From the NCBI GenBank assembly GCA_026874595.1, contig CM049308.1, forward strand, positions 14,279,501-14,343,500: DNA of 64,000 nucleotides, written 5' to 3'. The DNA is from Sipunculus nudus. Lineage: Eukaryota; Annelida; Sipuncula; Golfingiida; Sipunculidae. The notes beneath the pieces were generated by a model that saw only the letters and a program-made list of their open reading frames with translations, searched no databases and had not been told where the DNA came from. Both the position numbers and the translations under genes were made by a program. Below, piece by piece: positions 1-12,869 of the stretch. How positions within the stretch are numbered: the stretch's first letter is position 1; the number at the start of each line of letters is the position of its first letter.

Positions 1-3000
1 TTTCTTCGGTCATGGTATTGGTCAAATTATATCGAAATAGTCACTATGTGGTCATAATAATTTTGTCACAAAATATCTCAATAGTCATTTTGTGGTCATA
101 ATAATATTTTGTGACATTTTATCTGAATAATAATAATAATTATTCATTGGTCACATTCTGCCTCCATAATCATATTGTGGTCATAATAGTTGGTTCACAT
201 TTTAGCTATGAAAATTTTGTTCCAAAGCTGTGACAGGGCAAATCGGGGTCAAAGGTCATCTCGAATAAAAACCCATCATACTGAGGAAAATGGATACCCT
301 ATACAACATGACACAGATCCAAAACATACAATATTTACCTCCAATATTGTCACGGCCGATGGACGTTGCCCCTAAAATGACAGACCAGCAGATATAACAA
401 CGTCCAGAAAGAGTTATTCAATCCTCTCTGGCAGCATTCACCTTTATACATTTTTATTAGCAGCAATATTTAAATATTAGAAGAAAAGCACAGGCTTCAA
501 AGAAAAAATATCTAAAAAAATAAGGGTTTCAATTAAAAATACTCTCTCTTTCACTATTTTTAAACCTTTTAGGTTATATAAATATATATGTCAAGGCCTA
601 GCAATCAATGATTGGTCCAAACCAGATCCCAATCAGGATTTAGTCCGGCCTAAACTCCGATCGGGATCTGGTCCAGCCCTTGTACCGAGAAACTTACTGC
701 CTGAATGAATATGACCAACATTTTGTCAAACATTCAAAATACCCATGGAATGCTTGTACATGTTTGCTGTGTGTTCATGTTTGTTGGCATTTTCAACCCT
801 TTACAATACATACACAGTCACAAAACAAACAAAAAATTTTCAAACTGGGTTAATCCTAAACATTTTGACACCTCAGCAGGATTTTATACAACATCTCGAT
901 GCCAAGTCAAAACATTTTGTACTTAGAAACACACTGGCTTTATGAATGTACACCACAAACACCTTTAACACATTCAAAATCAAAACTACCAGCTTGCAAT
1001 TTGTCTGCTGTGTGTGTGCATTATAGCTGTAATGATACATTCATTCTTTTCTCACAATTCTAAACACGTAAGGTTAGGTAAACCTAATAGCATGTGGTTA
1101 TTTGTGCATGGAGGATTTAATCCAGGATAGAGACTGGACCCTGATGTGATTGGCTGGTGCAAAGTGTGACATCACAGGCAAAATTTAGAAATGATTTAAT
1201 TCTAGAAGTACCTGTTTTTACTCTTCCCAGAAAATTTGGACTGACAATGTCAGAAATACTAAACTTTTGATGAGATTTAGAATTTTTAATCACAGGTGAT
1301 TTTCCTCTTTGTGAGGTCACTGCCGACTTGACAGTACCCATAGATGATGCACACAGCAGTTACTGTCTTCAATTTTTTCTGCAAGTCATAAATCTTACAG
1401 GCTGTACAAAATACTAGAATGAGGTTAATACAGTTAGGACGATGTGGAATCAAAGAAAAATAAATCGCTGGGACACAGATAATTTTTATTCTAATGCAAT
1501 CAGCAGCTTTAACATGTTGTCTCTCATCCTGTGACCAGTGACCTTTGACCTTCATCCATGGGGTTGAGACACTGGGATAGCTTTGGTTTCATTCTATTTA
1601 ACTGGCGAATGCCTCATTCCTTCATTGCAGCTTACTTTATTGGAACTGATCCGCCAATTTATGAAAATATTGCAAAATGGCACCCAATGTGGAACAGACA
1701 AGTTGTAAGGATAAACTGGAGAGTTTTGTACACATGGAGCTATACATTATTCTGATCTGTACTGTCAGTGTTTTCACATTCAACTGGGCTAAGTTGTAAC
1801 GGGTTTATATGTTGCCTGTATGTAAGAGCTGGAACTTTCTTTTCGAAAACTTGTTCATACAGAATGTTCACACAATGGACATATTCAGATATACAGTAAA
1901 AGCTCTAAACATGGTTGATGCTGGAAAGACTGGCAAGGTTTTTGCCTATATTAAGCTGCGTTTCCATGTGAGCATATATATGCAAAAACTGGCAGAAGTA
2001 CAACTAATTGGTATCAAAATGTGCATCCTTCCCAAATTTTCAACATGTGACACCCACTCTCATAGCAGATAGTTAGCTGGATGCATATTGCCATACCAAG
2101 CTCTCATTCAAACCCACAAAAACCTTGAGCTATACAAAGAAAAGATTACAGGATGTCTATGATGACCGCAGTGTATACCAGCTGCTTGAGGGGAACACAT
2201 AATTGTGTAAGTCAGATTACAGATGAATGCAACCAAGGCATTATAAAGGAAAACAACCAATCAAATAAATGATAAATAAGTGTACAACTAGTGGGCAGAA
2301 TAATCACATTTTGGAAAGTAAATGTAAATACAAACCAGTACTGAGGCTCTGAGTACAAATTTTTTAATTTTCATACAATGTTCTCTGATAGTTATTAAGC
2401 ATTTTTCAGAATCATCAAAGATTTAAATCTACATTCTGTTGATGGGGTTGCACAGACAACTTAATATTAACAATTATTTTAGACTATAAATCATATTATT
2501 TAATGCTAATACACATTAGATTATATATAATTTAAGACCTTTTACATTAAGTAAAATTTAGATCCTTTATTGAACTGAGCAGATAATATGCAGCATTATG
2601 CCAGTAAAAATGTTACAGACAGTAATATATCTGTATTCAGAATGCCGACCTGGAAGCTGACTTCAGTCCAGATAAAGCAGACAATAAACATATTCACAAG
2701 TTCATGAAAACACCTGTATTGCTGAACTAATGGGGCCAAGGTGCATTAAAAATGGGAAAACAGTCAATTACCAATAACTTATCATGACATGTATCAATCG
2801 TCATGTGATAATTTTTCACTATCTTCACATTTTCACTGCACTTAGAAAGGGCTCCATTTTGGAAATTTAACCATACAGTGTACTACACAGTATATCATTT
2901 TTCACACTGATTATTTAAAATGCACACTAAACTTTAACAATTTGACAAGGACCCACAACAATTGAGAAATTCTATAAGCAGACTTGAGGAAAGATCTGAT

Positions 3001-3360
3001 ATAATATAAATGTCAACCTTTGATTTACAGGTCACATGAAATATGTTAATTATTGTAACACAACCTTTAATACCAGCAGGCCTGGTCACTTTGATAACAT
3101 ACATAAAATGCCAATAAGGTTATATTATAAATGACTATTCACCTGTGTTCACCTTTCTTGAAAAATATCCATTTGTGATTATCACAAATTTGACAACAAT
3201 AACCAACCATAGCCTGTTATCAACACAGGACTGAAGTGATCTACTCACAACTCTGTCATCATACAGAGTTTTCAACTTCCAGCACAGTTTAATAATAATT
3301 ACTGTCAATGCATAAATTATCTACTCATTTAGTGTTATCAGGTCCATATAAGGCAGTCCT

Positions 3361-3462
3361 GTCTCGCCAATGAAGCTTGCTTTTTTGGCACAGCTGTTGG
3401 AGCAGAGTTGTGAGCCACCAACATGGGTTCGAATCCTGTACTGGTCCTGCTATATTTTTTAT
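3361..3462 (+). repeat. tRNA-derived SINE-like fragment
   Basis: Carries a tRNA B-box-like GGGTTCGAATCC at about 3425 preceded by an A-box-like stretch (CCAATGAAGCTTGC...). The order of words (AAGCTTGC, GCCACCAACATGGGTTCGAATCC) matches the two minus-strand copies at 25.33-25.76 kb, so it is a member of one tRNA-derived family rather than a tRNA gene. Confidence 0.55.
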
Positions 3463-3667
3463 TTAATAAAAATGTTGTGACAAAATGGAGACTTGTCCTA
3501 AATGGCACCTTGAGGCCGGGAAAAAAAGTTGGTTTGAGTAATTATTACTGCAACTGAGCTAACAAACAGGGTGACACCTGGGATAATTAATTGATTAACC
3601 TCGTTCTGAAGTCAGAATGCTTTCAATGGGGGGTTGTTACAGGGTGAAGTTTGCTTTATAGGCTAAG

Positions 3668-3740
3668 TAACTGGAATGGTGGACTTGTGAGCCACAACAT
3701 GGGTTCAAATTGCTGATCAGCCCTGCTATAAATTCCCCTG
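3668..3740 (+). repeat. Second, decayed copy of the tRNA-like SINE
   Basis: GTGAGCCACAACATGGGTTC followed by AAATTGCTGATCAGCCCTGCTATA repeats the ending of the copy at 3361-3462 (GAGCCACCAACATGGGTTCG ... CCTGCTATA), about 300 bp downstream, with loss of the B-box consensus. Probably a tandem or segmental duplicate. Confidence 0.45.
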
Positions 3741-4605
3741 GTGACAAAAGACAAAGGATTCACCATACTGCATTCTTTAGACACTACCTAAAGCCCTATA
3801 TTGATAAAATGTTACATCAAAGGTTAAGTGAAGCATACAGGAACAGGTCTCTTTTAGAGATATTTTTCATATCTTTATTTTATGTGACCTAAGCAGGGTA
3901 AGAAATAGAGGGTGCATACATCATATTACAAGCATGTTTGCATGACATTATCTTTTGTGCAGGTGGATATTGTACTGAGGTTTTATAAACCAATGAAAAA
4001 AAGTTGGTGCAGTGTCTTATTTTTTCATAATGCCTTAATCAATATAGAAATATATTCATATCCAGTGGCTTTTAATTATCTATTCAGGTGTTGATAGTCT
4101 TGAGAGATGACCCTTCACAACACTATAATTTCACATAATTTTTTAATAGGCTCTTTAGTTCTGATGTAAAAAAAGGGCTAACAGAATATATATCTATAAA
4201 CATCACAATCATAAATTAGCATTTCTATTCTTTGAGCAACAGAAACTACTTAACAACAAGAACATTTTCCTCACTTGTATTACAAGGTGCATGTTGAAAT
4301 ATTTAGGTGCTTGTAGGTTTTGTTTCAAGGGTGCACCTGGAGCATGTAAATTTTTTAGCCTAATTCATAACCTGCCTCAGTTATCCATGTTAACAACTTA
4401 GGTAGTTTACCTGCATTAATAAAACCTTTAACTGTTGTGAAATGCCCACACCAGGAAATAAAATCAAAATAATTTCTCATACAGAGGATATGGCTAACTC
4501 AATGAAACCTCACAAGTGCACTGAAAATTAGGGCCTTGAAAATATTTAGAAGTTCAGATGTGGTACAATTATTAGGCAAACCCTGACATATGATATACTG
4601 AGCAC

Positions 4606-4607
4606 AT

Positions 4608-4640
<33 letters not shown>
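4606..4640. repeat. (CA)n microsatellite
   Basis: Pure CA dinucleotide run of about 17 units inside the PKC intron. Confidence 0.95.
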
Positions 4641-4642
<2 letters not shown>

Positions 4643-5248
4643 GCATCATTGCTGTTTGTGACACAAATAAGAAGGATCAAAACAATGTTTTACTTTACTC
4701 AAACCCTGGTTTTCTCATCTTCGAAAAAGCGCTGAGTGAATTATTTTAAGATTTGCAAATCTTCTTCAAAGCAAAAACAAAGTAAGTACTAGTGCCCACA
4801 AATTTTTTCAATCAATTAAGCCAAATCCATCTTACTTCATTTCAAATAATATTTAATTTAATTTTTTCCCATTAACACAATTTTTCAATTCAAGCTCACA
4901 TCTGATCCCATCTTGCATGATAAAAATCTTGCAAATTAAGCTTTTTACCATCATACTGAATTGTAGAGCTTTCCAGGTAACCACTGAAGGTCACTTTCAG
5001 AAAGTACTCATCTGCACAGCCACAATAACATCTGACCAATTATTTCTGAAATGGTCATATGCATACAGTAACACTCCTTTTAATACAGCCATATAAAAGA
5101 CTAGCTGGATTTAGCAGCAATGGTAAACTTAAGTTGTCAGATGTCCCCTGGAGGATAAATTTTTTGGGACATCTGAGCCAGGAAATTGTGTCAGCATGGA
5201 AACTATGAGTTAGGATTTTACTTAATTTAGTGATACAGCATAAAAATA

Positions 5249-5251
<3 letters not shown>

Positions 5252-5331
<80 letters not shown>
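5252..5331. repeat. (TA)n microsatellite
   Basis: About 39 uninterrupted TA units. It creates a spurious open frame of alternating Ile-Tyr on the minus strand. Confidence 0.97.
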
Positions 5332-5333
<2 letters not shown>

Positions 5334-6303
5334 GAATAGGAAATACCAATAAATAATGCCAGTATATATGCTCTTAATGGGATTTCATCATTATGACCAG
5401 CATGGAACAAGTAAATTACTTATAGTATATGTTTAGATCCTTTCCAGAAAAAAAAGCAAACGAAGCAAAAGATGCTATATGTTCAGTTAAATGCTTCTTT
5501 GTACATGTATATGGGGGAAATTTGTTTCTTCAAAAAACACTTTTTGATGGCTACAATTGTTTTAACCATAAACATACAAACATATTGCTGTGCAGCTTGT
5601 GCTTAATTGACAATACTTTTTATGCGTTTTACTAAAAATTTAATAAAAATATTAAGTTTCAACACCCTTCAGTCTCAATTGCTTAACCAAATTATACCAC
5701 TTCTTTTAAACTATTCTTTATAATTCATTAACTGTTTATATCCTTTTTTATTAGCTCACTTAAAATATTCAAGTCTTTGCAAAGTGAGACCAGTAGTTAT
5801 GCCTAGTTTAAATGGGCAAAGCAAATAGTTGTGGTACCAGGTATATTGTCACAGGTGTGTGAATAAATGAATTGAGGAAGGTTTTAGAGTATTACAGATT
5901 TAATTAAGATTTAATTAAGATTATATGTTCACCTAGTAATGTTGTTGCATTATGTAATCAAGATTAACATGCATAGATCTGTACTCCACATGTTTAGCTA
6001 ACCTGATAATCAGTTGGTATTAATATATATATTGGGTCTTATCAACTTATGTAAAAGTAAACCACATTGCAACTTCAGATAAAATATAGTTGGAAGGAAT
6101 TAAGAATGAGAGAGAGAGGGACCCAGGGTGAGAGGGAGAGTAAAAGAAAACAAGTGACCTGTGGGTCAAGGTGCTCAGATGGAATGAATAATGAGAATAT
6201 TTGTATAAAATCCTAGTAGCCGTGTTGACTAAACACTTTTATAGACTACATGTCTATAAAACTTCCAAGTTAAACTGGACAGCACTATAATTTTTTTGAC
6301 CAG

Positions 6304-6489
6304 TACAGTGAAATGTCAAAACTATGGCCACCAATTGGACCTTGATCAAGTGGTTGCATTTTCAAGGTGGTCATCTAAGCGAGGTAAGATATCAAAAGCA
6401 AAAAAAAAAGAAATGGGACCTTTAAAAGATGGTCATTATATTTAGGTGGTCACCAAACTGTGGTGGTCATCAGGGGAGGTTTAACTGTA
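6304..6489. mobile_element. Small MITE-like element with TACAGT ends
   Basis: Left end TACAGTGAAATGTC and right end, read inverted, TACAGTTAAACCTCC. The body holds repeated GTGGTCA/GGCCACC words. About 186 bp, compatible with a TA-target MITE of the Tc1/mariner type. The terminal repeat is short and imperfect. Confidence 0.5.
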
Positions 6490-6873
6490 TTTAACTTCAA
6501 TAAAATAACAGCACATTAGCAATTTCATTTAATTTGTAAAAGCTACATAATGGGCCCAATATGCAAAATAGAGAGGGGCACAAATATTATCATATTTATG
6601 TACTGTTTCTTAGAAGGAACAAGCAACAGTATTGTTCAAAGCTAAATGCCTGGTGTCAATATGTGATATATGGTTCTGCAGTTAGTGACCTCAAGAGGAC
6701 AGTGCACACAGCTGGAATCCATCATAAATGCCCTTGTGTTCATAAAACTACAAAGTAATGTATCTTGGTTTTCATTTCAGTGGGTGATGTAATACATTAG
6801 AATGATATTTATTCTGTGTGAAGGGTGAAAATATGGCACAGACAAATCTATGGTGTAGCAAAGTGAATGATAC

Positions 6874-6937
6874 CTTCAGACGATGAACCATTCAGCTCCA
6901 CTTGGATGTGTACGCGGCCACAAGGTTCCAAGTTAAC
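6874..6937 (-). CDS. PRKCE: PKC-epsilon coding exon 2
   Basis: 64 nt, 21 codons plus one base. Bounded by a pyrimidine-rich acceptor ending TTGTAG and by a GTATCA donor. Its LEPxGRVxI...LxGSSSE pattern continues the C2 domain directly after the tryptophan that ends exon 1. Too short to appear as an independent open frame. Confidence 0.9.
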
Positions 6938-7604
6938 CTACAAGAAAAGATTTGTATTACATATAAAATACTGACACACAAGTATCATGATTTACTGATT
7001 GGGACAGTCTATATTACGCATATGACATAGTACTGGACCATTCAATATCGCCATCTAACCCTCAATGGTCCAAACCCGAACCGTACTGAACACATGATTA
7101 TAATATTCAACGCGGACTCGAACGAGGCATGCGATATGGCAGCCCGCATAATAAATAAAAGCAACACACATCCAAATTACCGTCTAGATTCACATCTGAT
7201 GCACTGGTTATCACCAGATTTGGGTTGTTTATGAATTTAAAAGAATATTTAATAGTTAAATTCCTCACCCATATGTCTGCTTCCGACTTGAGTTCGTCAA
7301 AAGCAACGGAACAGTTGGCGACAAATTCGTCGGGAGGGATGGCCGCGTCGTGAAATACTGTCACCCAAATGCTCTGGCCGTTATGGACCTCCGTGGTGAA
7401 TTCCTCATTCCACTGCGGTTTTAGAGTCTTCTGTTTTGTAGTTGTTCTGGCTACATGTATAATTTCATCGATGTCAATAGATATGTATGGGTCTATTAGC
7501 TGTAAGTTTTTGTTGCCCATCAAATGCCTTGTGGCGAAGTCAGTAGGCTTCAGGTCCACTGCTTCCAAGATTTTTACTTTCATGGAGCCATTGAAAAATA
7601 CCAT
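6874..7604 (-). CDS. PRKCE: Novel protein kinase C, epsilon class, N-terminal part (C2 domain; two exons, gene continues left)
   Basis: Lipid-activated serine/threonine kinase; novel PKCs respond to diacylglycerol without calcium. Only the N-terminal C2 domain is in the window. Exon 1 (7604 down to 7269) encodes 112 residues from [20 protein letters not shown], matching the characteristic PKC-epsilon opening (MVxFNG, EAVxLKPT, RH, LDPY-like [16 protein letters not shown], FHDAxIxxDEFVANC). The donor is TGG|GTGAGG, phase 0. Exon 2 (6937 down to 6874) begins after CTTGTAG and adds [21 protein letters not shown], the end of the C2 fold, then a donor GTATCA in phase 1. The aspartates that bind calcium in classical C2 domains are not conserved as a set, as expected for a novel PKC. 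The intron between the exons is 331 bp; the next is at least 6.8 kb. I could not find the pseudosubstrate, C1 or kinase exons in 1-6873. Family assignment is strong; epsilon versus the related eta type rests on the N-terminal sequence. Confidence 0.93.
7269..7604 (-). CDS. PRKCE: PKC-epsilon coding exon 1
   Basis: 336 nt, 112 codons. Start chosen at the ATG at 7604-7602 because it gives the MVxFNG opening shared by epsilon-class PKCs. The open frame runs past the donor to 7107, but after residue 112 (W) homology stops and GTGAGG follows, so the longer frame is intron read-through. Confidence 0.92.
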
Positions 7605-10558
7605 GACTGCAAGCTGTTGTGATGCTACAACAACTAGTGAAATAATCCTCGCTCAGGAGATGAACTGAACCAGGCAGATCAGACGATTTCCATGCTAACA
7701 TCACCCCGAAACCTCACACGATTTCCGCGATTCTGTGAGCAGCCTCCATTTTCTGTCATACATTACGGAAGCTTAATGATGTATCCCATGGTTCCCAGCA
7801 AAAACAAGGTGCTCGCAGTGCCGTGTGCAAAATCGCACGTGGATTTGTTTGGCTAAAGCGAGAGGATTCATCTCCGTCAACAAATGTACGCAAACTATGT
7901 CAACGTGCAGTGTGGTTTCCGCTTTCCTGTGGAAGGCCTCATTTCCAAGAATGTGTTATAAGGAATTCCTACATTTAATGTATGAATGTAACCTACAACT
8001 CTAGAGATATAACAAAAGATACAAAGGAGGGATGAGGGACAGATTTTGAAATTAATACTTGCGACTATAAAACATTGACTGCCATTTTCACTGAACATTA
8101 GATCGGATGTTACAAAGGGAGTATAACTTAAACGTAACCAAATGGGCATTTCTTAAACTATTTTAATTTATGCATGGCTAGAGCACGCATACCCGCTGTA
8201 TCTTTAACTGCGAATTTAAATTTAATGTTTTCGTTATAATTTGAGTATTAGACACAGTAATTTAAATGAAATGCAGTGGACAAATAGATGCGACTTAAAC
8301 TTGTGTATGCTTAAAATGTGAACTTTGAAACTGTTTCATCAGTTTTGCTAAGAAAATAACCGGTCTATGTCTACTTTTTTTTATTTTCAGCTCCTTTGAC
8401 GAAATTGGCAGAGGTTGTAATAATATAAATGTGTGACATCAGTCCTGTTAATGTAAGATTATAACAAAATATCAATGGTATTTCATGGAAGCTTGGTCCG
8501 TTACCCTTTGTTCCCTTCATATACGCAAAATCTCCAACATCTCAATGAAATGTAATTAAATTGTGCGTAAATGTGGGTCATGAACCAAGGAATAATTTAT
8601 GAAAATTCCCAGGTGGATGTAATGGGTTCATTTTTGGGCGGATCTGGATAAGCAACCAGACTATAACGTTGACGAGGGTATATTCGCTCTCTGTGTGGTC
8701 TTTGTGGTTATCACATGTCAAGATACTTTAACCTTCGTTTATCAAAAGAAAAAGAAACCTATGAAAATTTGCTCAATGTAACTTATTAAATGCTATCACT
8801 TTGCGTCCTATTATTGTAACCCCGAAACTGAGTTTTGCGCACATTGTGTTTCCAACCAGGTTCCGCCGCTCCCTCCGCCGCCGCCGCGTGCGTTTCCTAT
8901 AGATGTAACTGCATGGAGAACTGCTTATTAGATTTCAAGAAACATATTCCGAACTGGGTCACGTGCAGGGGCGTCAGTATAGGATGAAATGAGGGTGGTC
9001 AGTGTAGTCATCCCCTCCACTATTCAGAGAATAATATTTATATTGTAAATGAAATATATTAATATTATGTGTAAACCTGGTTTAGCATTTACTAAAACAT
9101 AGGCTTACCTTGTTTTCTAAAACCATATACTTAATTCTGATATATCTGAAATGTGTCATACAGATGCTAATATATTTGAATTTTATCATACAGACACTAA
9201 AAAGGTATATTAAAAATATATTGTTAAGGAACCTAATATAAACAGATCACGATGCGTGATGAACACAAATTTTGCAATGGAGATAAAACAAATCAGATTC
9301 TGTAACACTAGGCAGCGTGAAATGTCAAGGAGAATGAATAAAGAAGTCAGTGGTTTTTTGTTAACAAATAACTATAATTTATTCTTAAAACAACCCTAAC
9401 AATACAATACACTAAATCAATACAAGTATACAGTAAAACAGCGTTATAGCAACAAGTCAATATAATCACACAGATAGATAATGGTACAGTACCTCGATAC
9501 CAACACCGTCACCACGATAAGTCCTTTGAATGTAAACTCTCGGAGAATGACAGTCCAGTGGAAAGTTCTTGCAACAACACAGAAAGTAAACTGAAGTCCA
9601 AATGTATAAAATCCAGGAGAAAATCTTTGAAAATGTATAATTGCCGCATTCGTCGGATAAGGTCTTAGAATCTGACACACGCTTCTGCGTCTGCTGGTAT
9701 CTGCTCTGCTGTCTGCCTCCTGGTTCTAAAAACAGCCCCTTTATATACCTTCACACCCCAAGCAGGGAATTTTCCACTTCTCGAACAGTGTATAAGTTCT
9801 TGCACAACACGCGTTTCAGGAATTCCCTAGAAAGAACAGCGCTGTGTATCTCTACACACCAGGCTCATCACGTGACCCACGACCAGGCGTGAATGCCCAA
9901 GGCTCACATGACAACGAGAGTTCAACCAACACGGATTTAACATAGAATGTAATACGCGGCCAGACACGAGCGCCACAACAGGAGCTACGCCCGTGTCACA
10001 CAATAAAAAGAGAACTTGTAACAATATATATGTGTATGTGTGTGTATGTGTCACCCCCCCCCCATGCACCCCACCCCGGAAAATAAATTAACGCCACTTG
10101 TCACGTGTAAACTGGTGCCCTATAGATCCTGACTAAACTTCTGATATACATTTTTGTGCGTATTGGCCTAAAATTAATTGTTTTTTTTACACACATAAGA
10201 CCGAAATCATTCCTAAGTTTTTTTGGTACTTCATCTCCGTTGAAAAAGTTCAATTTTGGAAAAGAATCACATAGCACCATCGCCATCTCAGGGGTAGCTG
10301 GATGCTGTGGCCTCAAGTTCGGCATGTCCAAACATTTCCAATAATTTTATCTATTACGCAAGACAGGTGGCGCTCTCTGCTATGATTTCTCCGTTTATGC
10401 GTTTAGTTTAACTCCCAATCAGTGAAATTAGGTTAATAACCATATTACTTGTTTGACCCATATGAACCATATTTGAAGAATTTTTGTCAGATTAAGCAAG
10501 TGCTTATAGGTATGAGTCAAATAATGAAGCCACACCATCAGTCTAATTATTTGTATCT
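7605..10558. other. Upstream flank of the PKC gene; no gene recognised
   Basis: The first few hundred bases (7605-7900) are less AT-rich and are the likely promoter side of the PKC gene; no TATA box or start site can be fixed. A short CpG-rich patch of CCGCCG repeats lies at 8862-8890. 8.9-10.5 kb contains only short shadow frames and a C-rich tract near 10.05 kb. Confidence 0.5.
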
Positions 10559-10562
10559 TTAA

Positions 10563-11164
10563 TGGGGCTGTCCCACTTAGGAGACTCTACAGGCGACTTC
10601 AGGCGACCAAGCTGTCGCCTCATGGTCGTCGAAAAACAGGCGACAGGACCTCCGCTACGGCAATAGTAAACGACAAGCTACAGCAGGTTGACGACTTTCT
10701 GATGACAAGGTACGACATGCTGCTGACAACCGGCGACACAATCGCCGCGACAAAGGACAACCTACGACAACCTACGACCACATCTACGACAAATTACGAC
10801 TAAACTTGCGACAACCTACGACACCAGAATTCATGCTACGTCCACCCGCCACAAGTGTCGACGAGTCTCTTCCCTGTGCTATGTGAGGAACCGGATATAA
10901 GGATGGGTCCTGTATCAAGTAGACAACCCACGACAGGACCTACGACAACCCATGTCACCTAGCGACAGCCTACGAAAGCACCTACGCCAGTAGAAGACAG
11001 GCTACGCTCACTGGCGTTAAAAATCCGTCGCCTGAGAATTTTGAACATGTTGAAAAACCAGCGGGCGACAGGTAAGAGGCTACGCGACTTCGGGCAACTA
11101 CAGCCGACCATACAGTCGACCCCCCCCCCCCCCCTTGTAGAGTCGCCTAAGTGGGACAGCCCCA
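10563..11164. mobile_element. TTAA-flanked MITE (piggyBac-like termini)
   Basis: Terminal inverted repeats of about 30 bp begin TGGGGCTGTCCCACTTAGG at the left and match the inverted right end closely. Both ends abut TTAA (10559-10562 and 11165-11168), the target site duplicated by piggyBac-type transposases. The ~600-bp body has no transposase frame. It is built of many CTACGACAA / GGCGACAGG words, giving internal inverted and direct repetition, and it has a C homopolymer near 11.12 kb. GC content is clearly above the surroundings. Confidence 0.82.
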
Positions 11165-11169
11165 TTAAG

Positions 11170-12120
11170 GTCACTAAATAGCAAAACCTATATTGAGCGG
11201 TTCCCTATAGTTACGACAGCACCGTAGACCAGAACGGGCTATAATAGTCGTATAGGGCATAAAACAACACCAGAAACCTGCATACACCGGCCTGTTCACA
11301 GCGCCGCCAGCCGGTAACCAGCTAGCGGTGTTAGAGACAGAAAAGATTTTTTTTATGGACAACCTAAAACACCCGCAAAAACCAAGGCTATAATGTCTTG
11401 AAGTTTCCTAAGTCTATAAAAATACTGTTCTCTGACGGTTAAGGTATCGTCATAATTTTTATGAATAGGAACGTCTAAATATATATTAAAATATCAAACA
11501 ACATGGCATCCAAGATGGCCATCAATACAGTGATAAGAGATAATACAATTGTGAATTTCGGCTAGATCTGTAATATAAGCATTCAACAAAAGATTAGCAG
11601 AAAAAGAAAATTTCTTGTGATACTTAAATATCATTGCACAATGAGAGTCATCTTTGAAACACAGATGTATGAAGTTACGTCAAGTGGAGATTTTCATTCT
11701 AGATCTTTTTGTCATTAAACTGCTGCACTGAATGTCGTATATGTATCAAGTTTACAAGGTCCAAAAACGCTGACATGGTACAGCCTGTAACTTCTGCAAC
11801 TACATCGTTCTTTTAAGCAGCTGTTGTTTTAAGTCTTCAGAAGACAGTCATGAACTACACCAATGCCTGTCAGCCATGGAAGCAACTGATAATCCTTCAG
11901 GTTCTAGCCCGAGTTTGTGACATATGTGTAACCTTTATTCCACATCTATACCATAATATGAATTTTACATAGTTCAAAGAATATGAAATTAAGTGAGGGA
12001 TGTATTTTGTCGCATCCTTTGTAAAGGCAAAGCAGGGGATGAGGAAATGATGAAGAAGATTCATGGAAAATGATTTAATATTACTGCAACACTTCTGCCA
12101 GCAAAAACTCCAATCAAAGT
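11170..12120. other. Intergenic stretch without recognised features
   Basis: No exon-like conservation, repeats or RNA signals recognised; the short open frames show no family resemblance. Confidence 0.5.
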
Positions 12121-12680
12121 TCAGCAGACGAAACACCGATACCTCCTAACCTTTTTTGCAGAGCACCAGTTGTCTGATCTTGAAACCTCATCGGCTGAAC
12201 TCCATCAACGATCAGCAGACGAAACACCGATACCTCCTAACCTCTTGCAGAGCACCAGTTGTCTGATCTTGAAACCTCACCAGCCCCTCAACGATCAGGT
12301 AAAGAAACACCGCTGCTGATCGATCCTTACCTCTCTTCCAGGCACCAGTTGCGAGTGCCTGATCTTAAAACCTCGCCAGCTAAACTCCTATTAAAGATCA
12401 GCTGATGAAACACTGCTACCACCCAACCTCTCTTACCACGCACCAGTTGTCAGTGCGTGGTCTTGAAACCTCACCAGCTGAACTCCATCAACGATCAGCA
12501 GACGAAACACTGCTACCTCCTAACTACACTTCCACGCACCAGTTGTCAGTGCCTGATCTCCAAATCTCACCAGCTGAACTCCATCAACGATCAGACACCG
12601 CTACGATGATGACGAGACACCGCATGACGAGACACCGCTACCACCCAACCTCTCTTGCAACGCAAGACATGTATAAGCTC
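12121..12680. repeat. Tandem array A (~80-105-bp unit, about six copies)
   Basis: Units share GATCAGCAGACGAAACAC, a CTACCTCCTAACCTC-type middle, GCACCAGTTGTC and TGAACTCCATCAAC. Unit starts near 12122, 12212, 12293, 12396, 12493 and 12589, so spacing varies between 81 and 103 bp. A 124-codon frame at 12405-12779 is just translation of the units. Confidence 0.85.
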
Positions 12681-12869
12681 CATCAAGGCAGTGTATGTAA
12701 CCTCAAAACAAAGTGCCATCCCTACCTCTCTACTGACGGCACACAGTTAAAAAAGATAAATACCATCAGTGAGAGGTAGAGGACACATTTAAGCACACCC
12801 ATAAATACACCTTCCCAAGTCAGGTCAGATACACTGGGTCAGATCCATCAGTGACCTACCATCGATTAC

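Larger units (their letters stand above)
1..6873 (-). other. Large intron of the PKC gene (5' part of it in transcript sense lies at 6873)
   Basis: AT-rich intronic DNA on the assumption that the gene continues to the left. It contains imperfect GTGGTCATAATA repeats at 1-190, tRNA-like SINE pieces near 3.36-3.74 kb, a CA tract at 4.6 kb, an AT tract at 5.25 kb and a small MITE at 6.3 kb, listed separately. I looked on the minus strand for cysteine-rich C1 and kinase motifs and saw none. Confidence 0.7.

Noticed and set aside
1286-1555. 89-codon minus-strand frame (and frames at 23250-23573, 37220-37543, 57097-57399, 62064-62252)
   Set aside because: No family resemblance, no matching splice partners, and length expected by chance in DNA of this composition.
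5222-5410. Minus-strand open frame of alternating Ile-Tyr (similar one at 17238-17534)
   Set aside because: It is the translation of a TA microsatellite, with no start context, domain or splice support.
1-6873. Further PKC exons (pseudosubstrate, C1 domains, kinase)
   Set aside because: No cysteine-rich C1 pattern or kinase motif found on the minus strand; the rest of the gene is taken to lie outside the window.
7107-7268. Continuation of the PKC open frame beyond residue 112
   Set aside because: Homology ends at a GTGAGG donor and resumes in phase at 6937; the extension is intron.
12405-12779. 124-codon plus-strand open frame with internal amino-acid repeats
   Set aside because: It translates tandem array A; units change frame by non-multiples of three, and nothing resembles a protein family.
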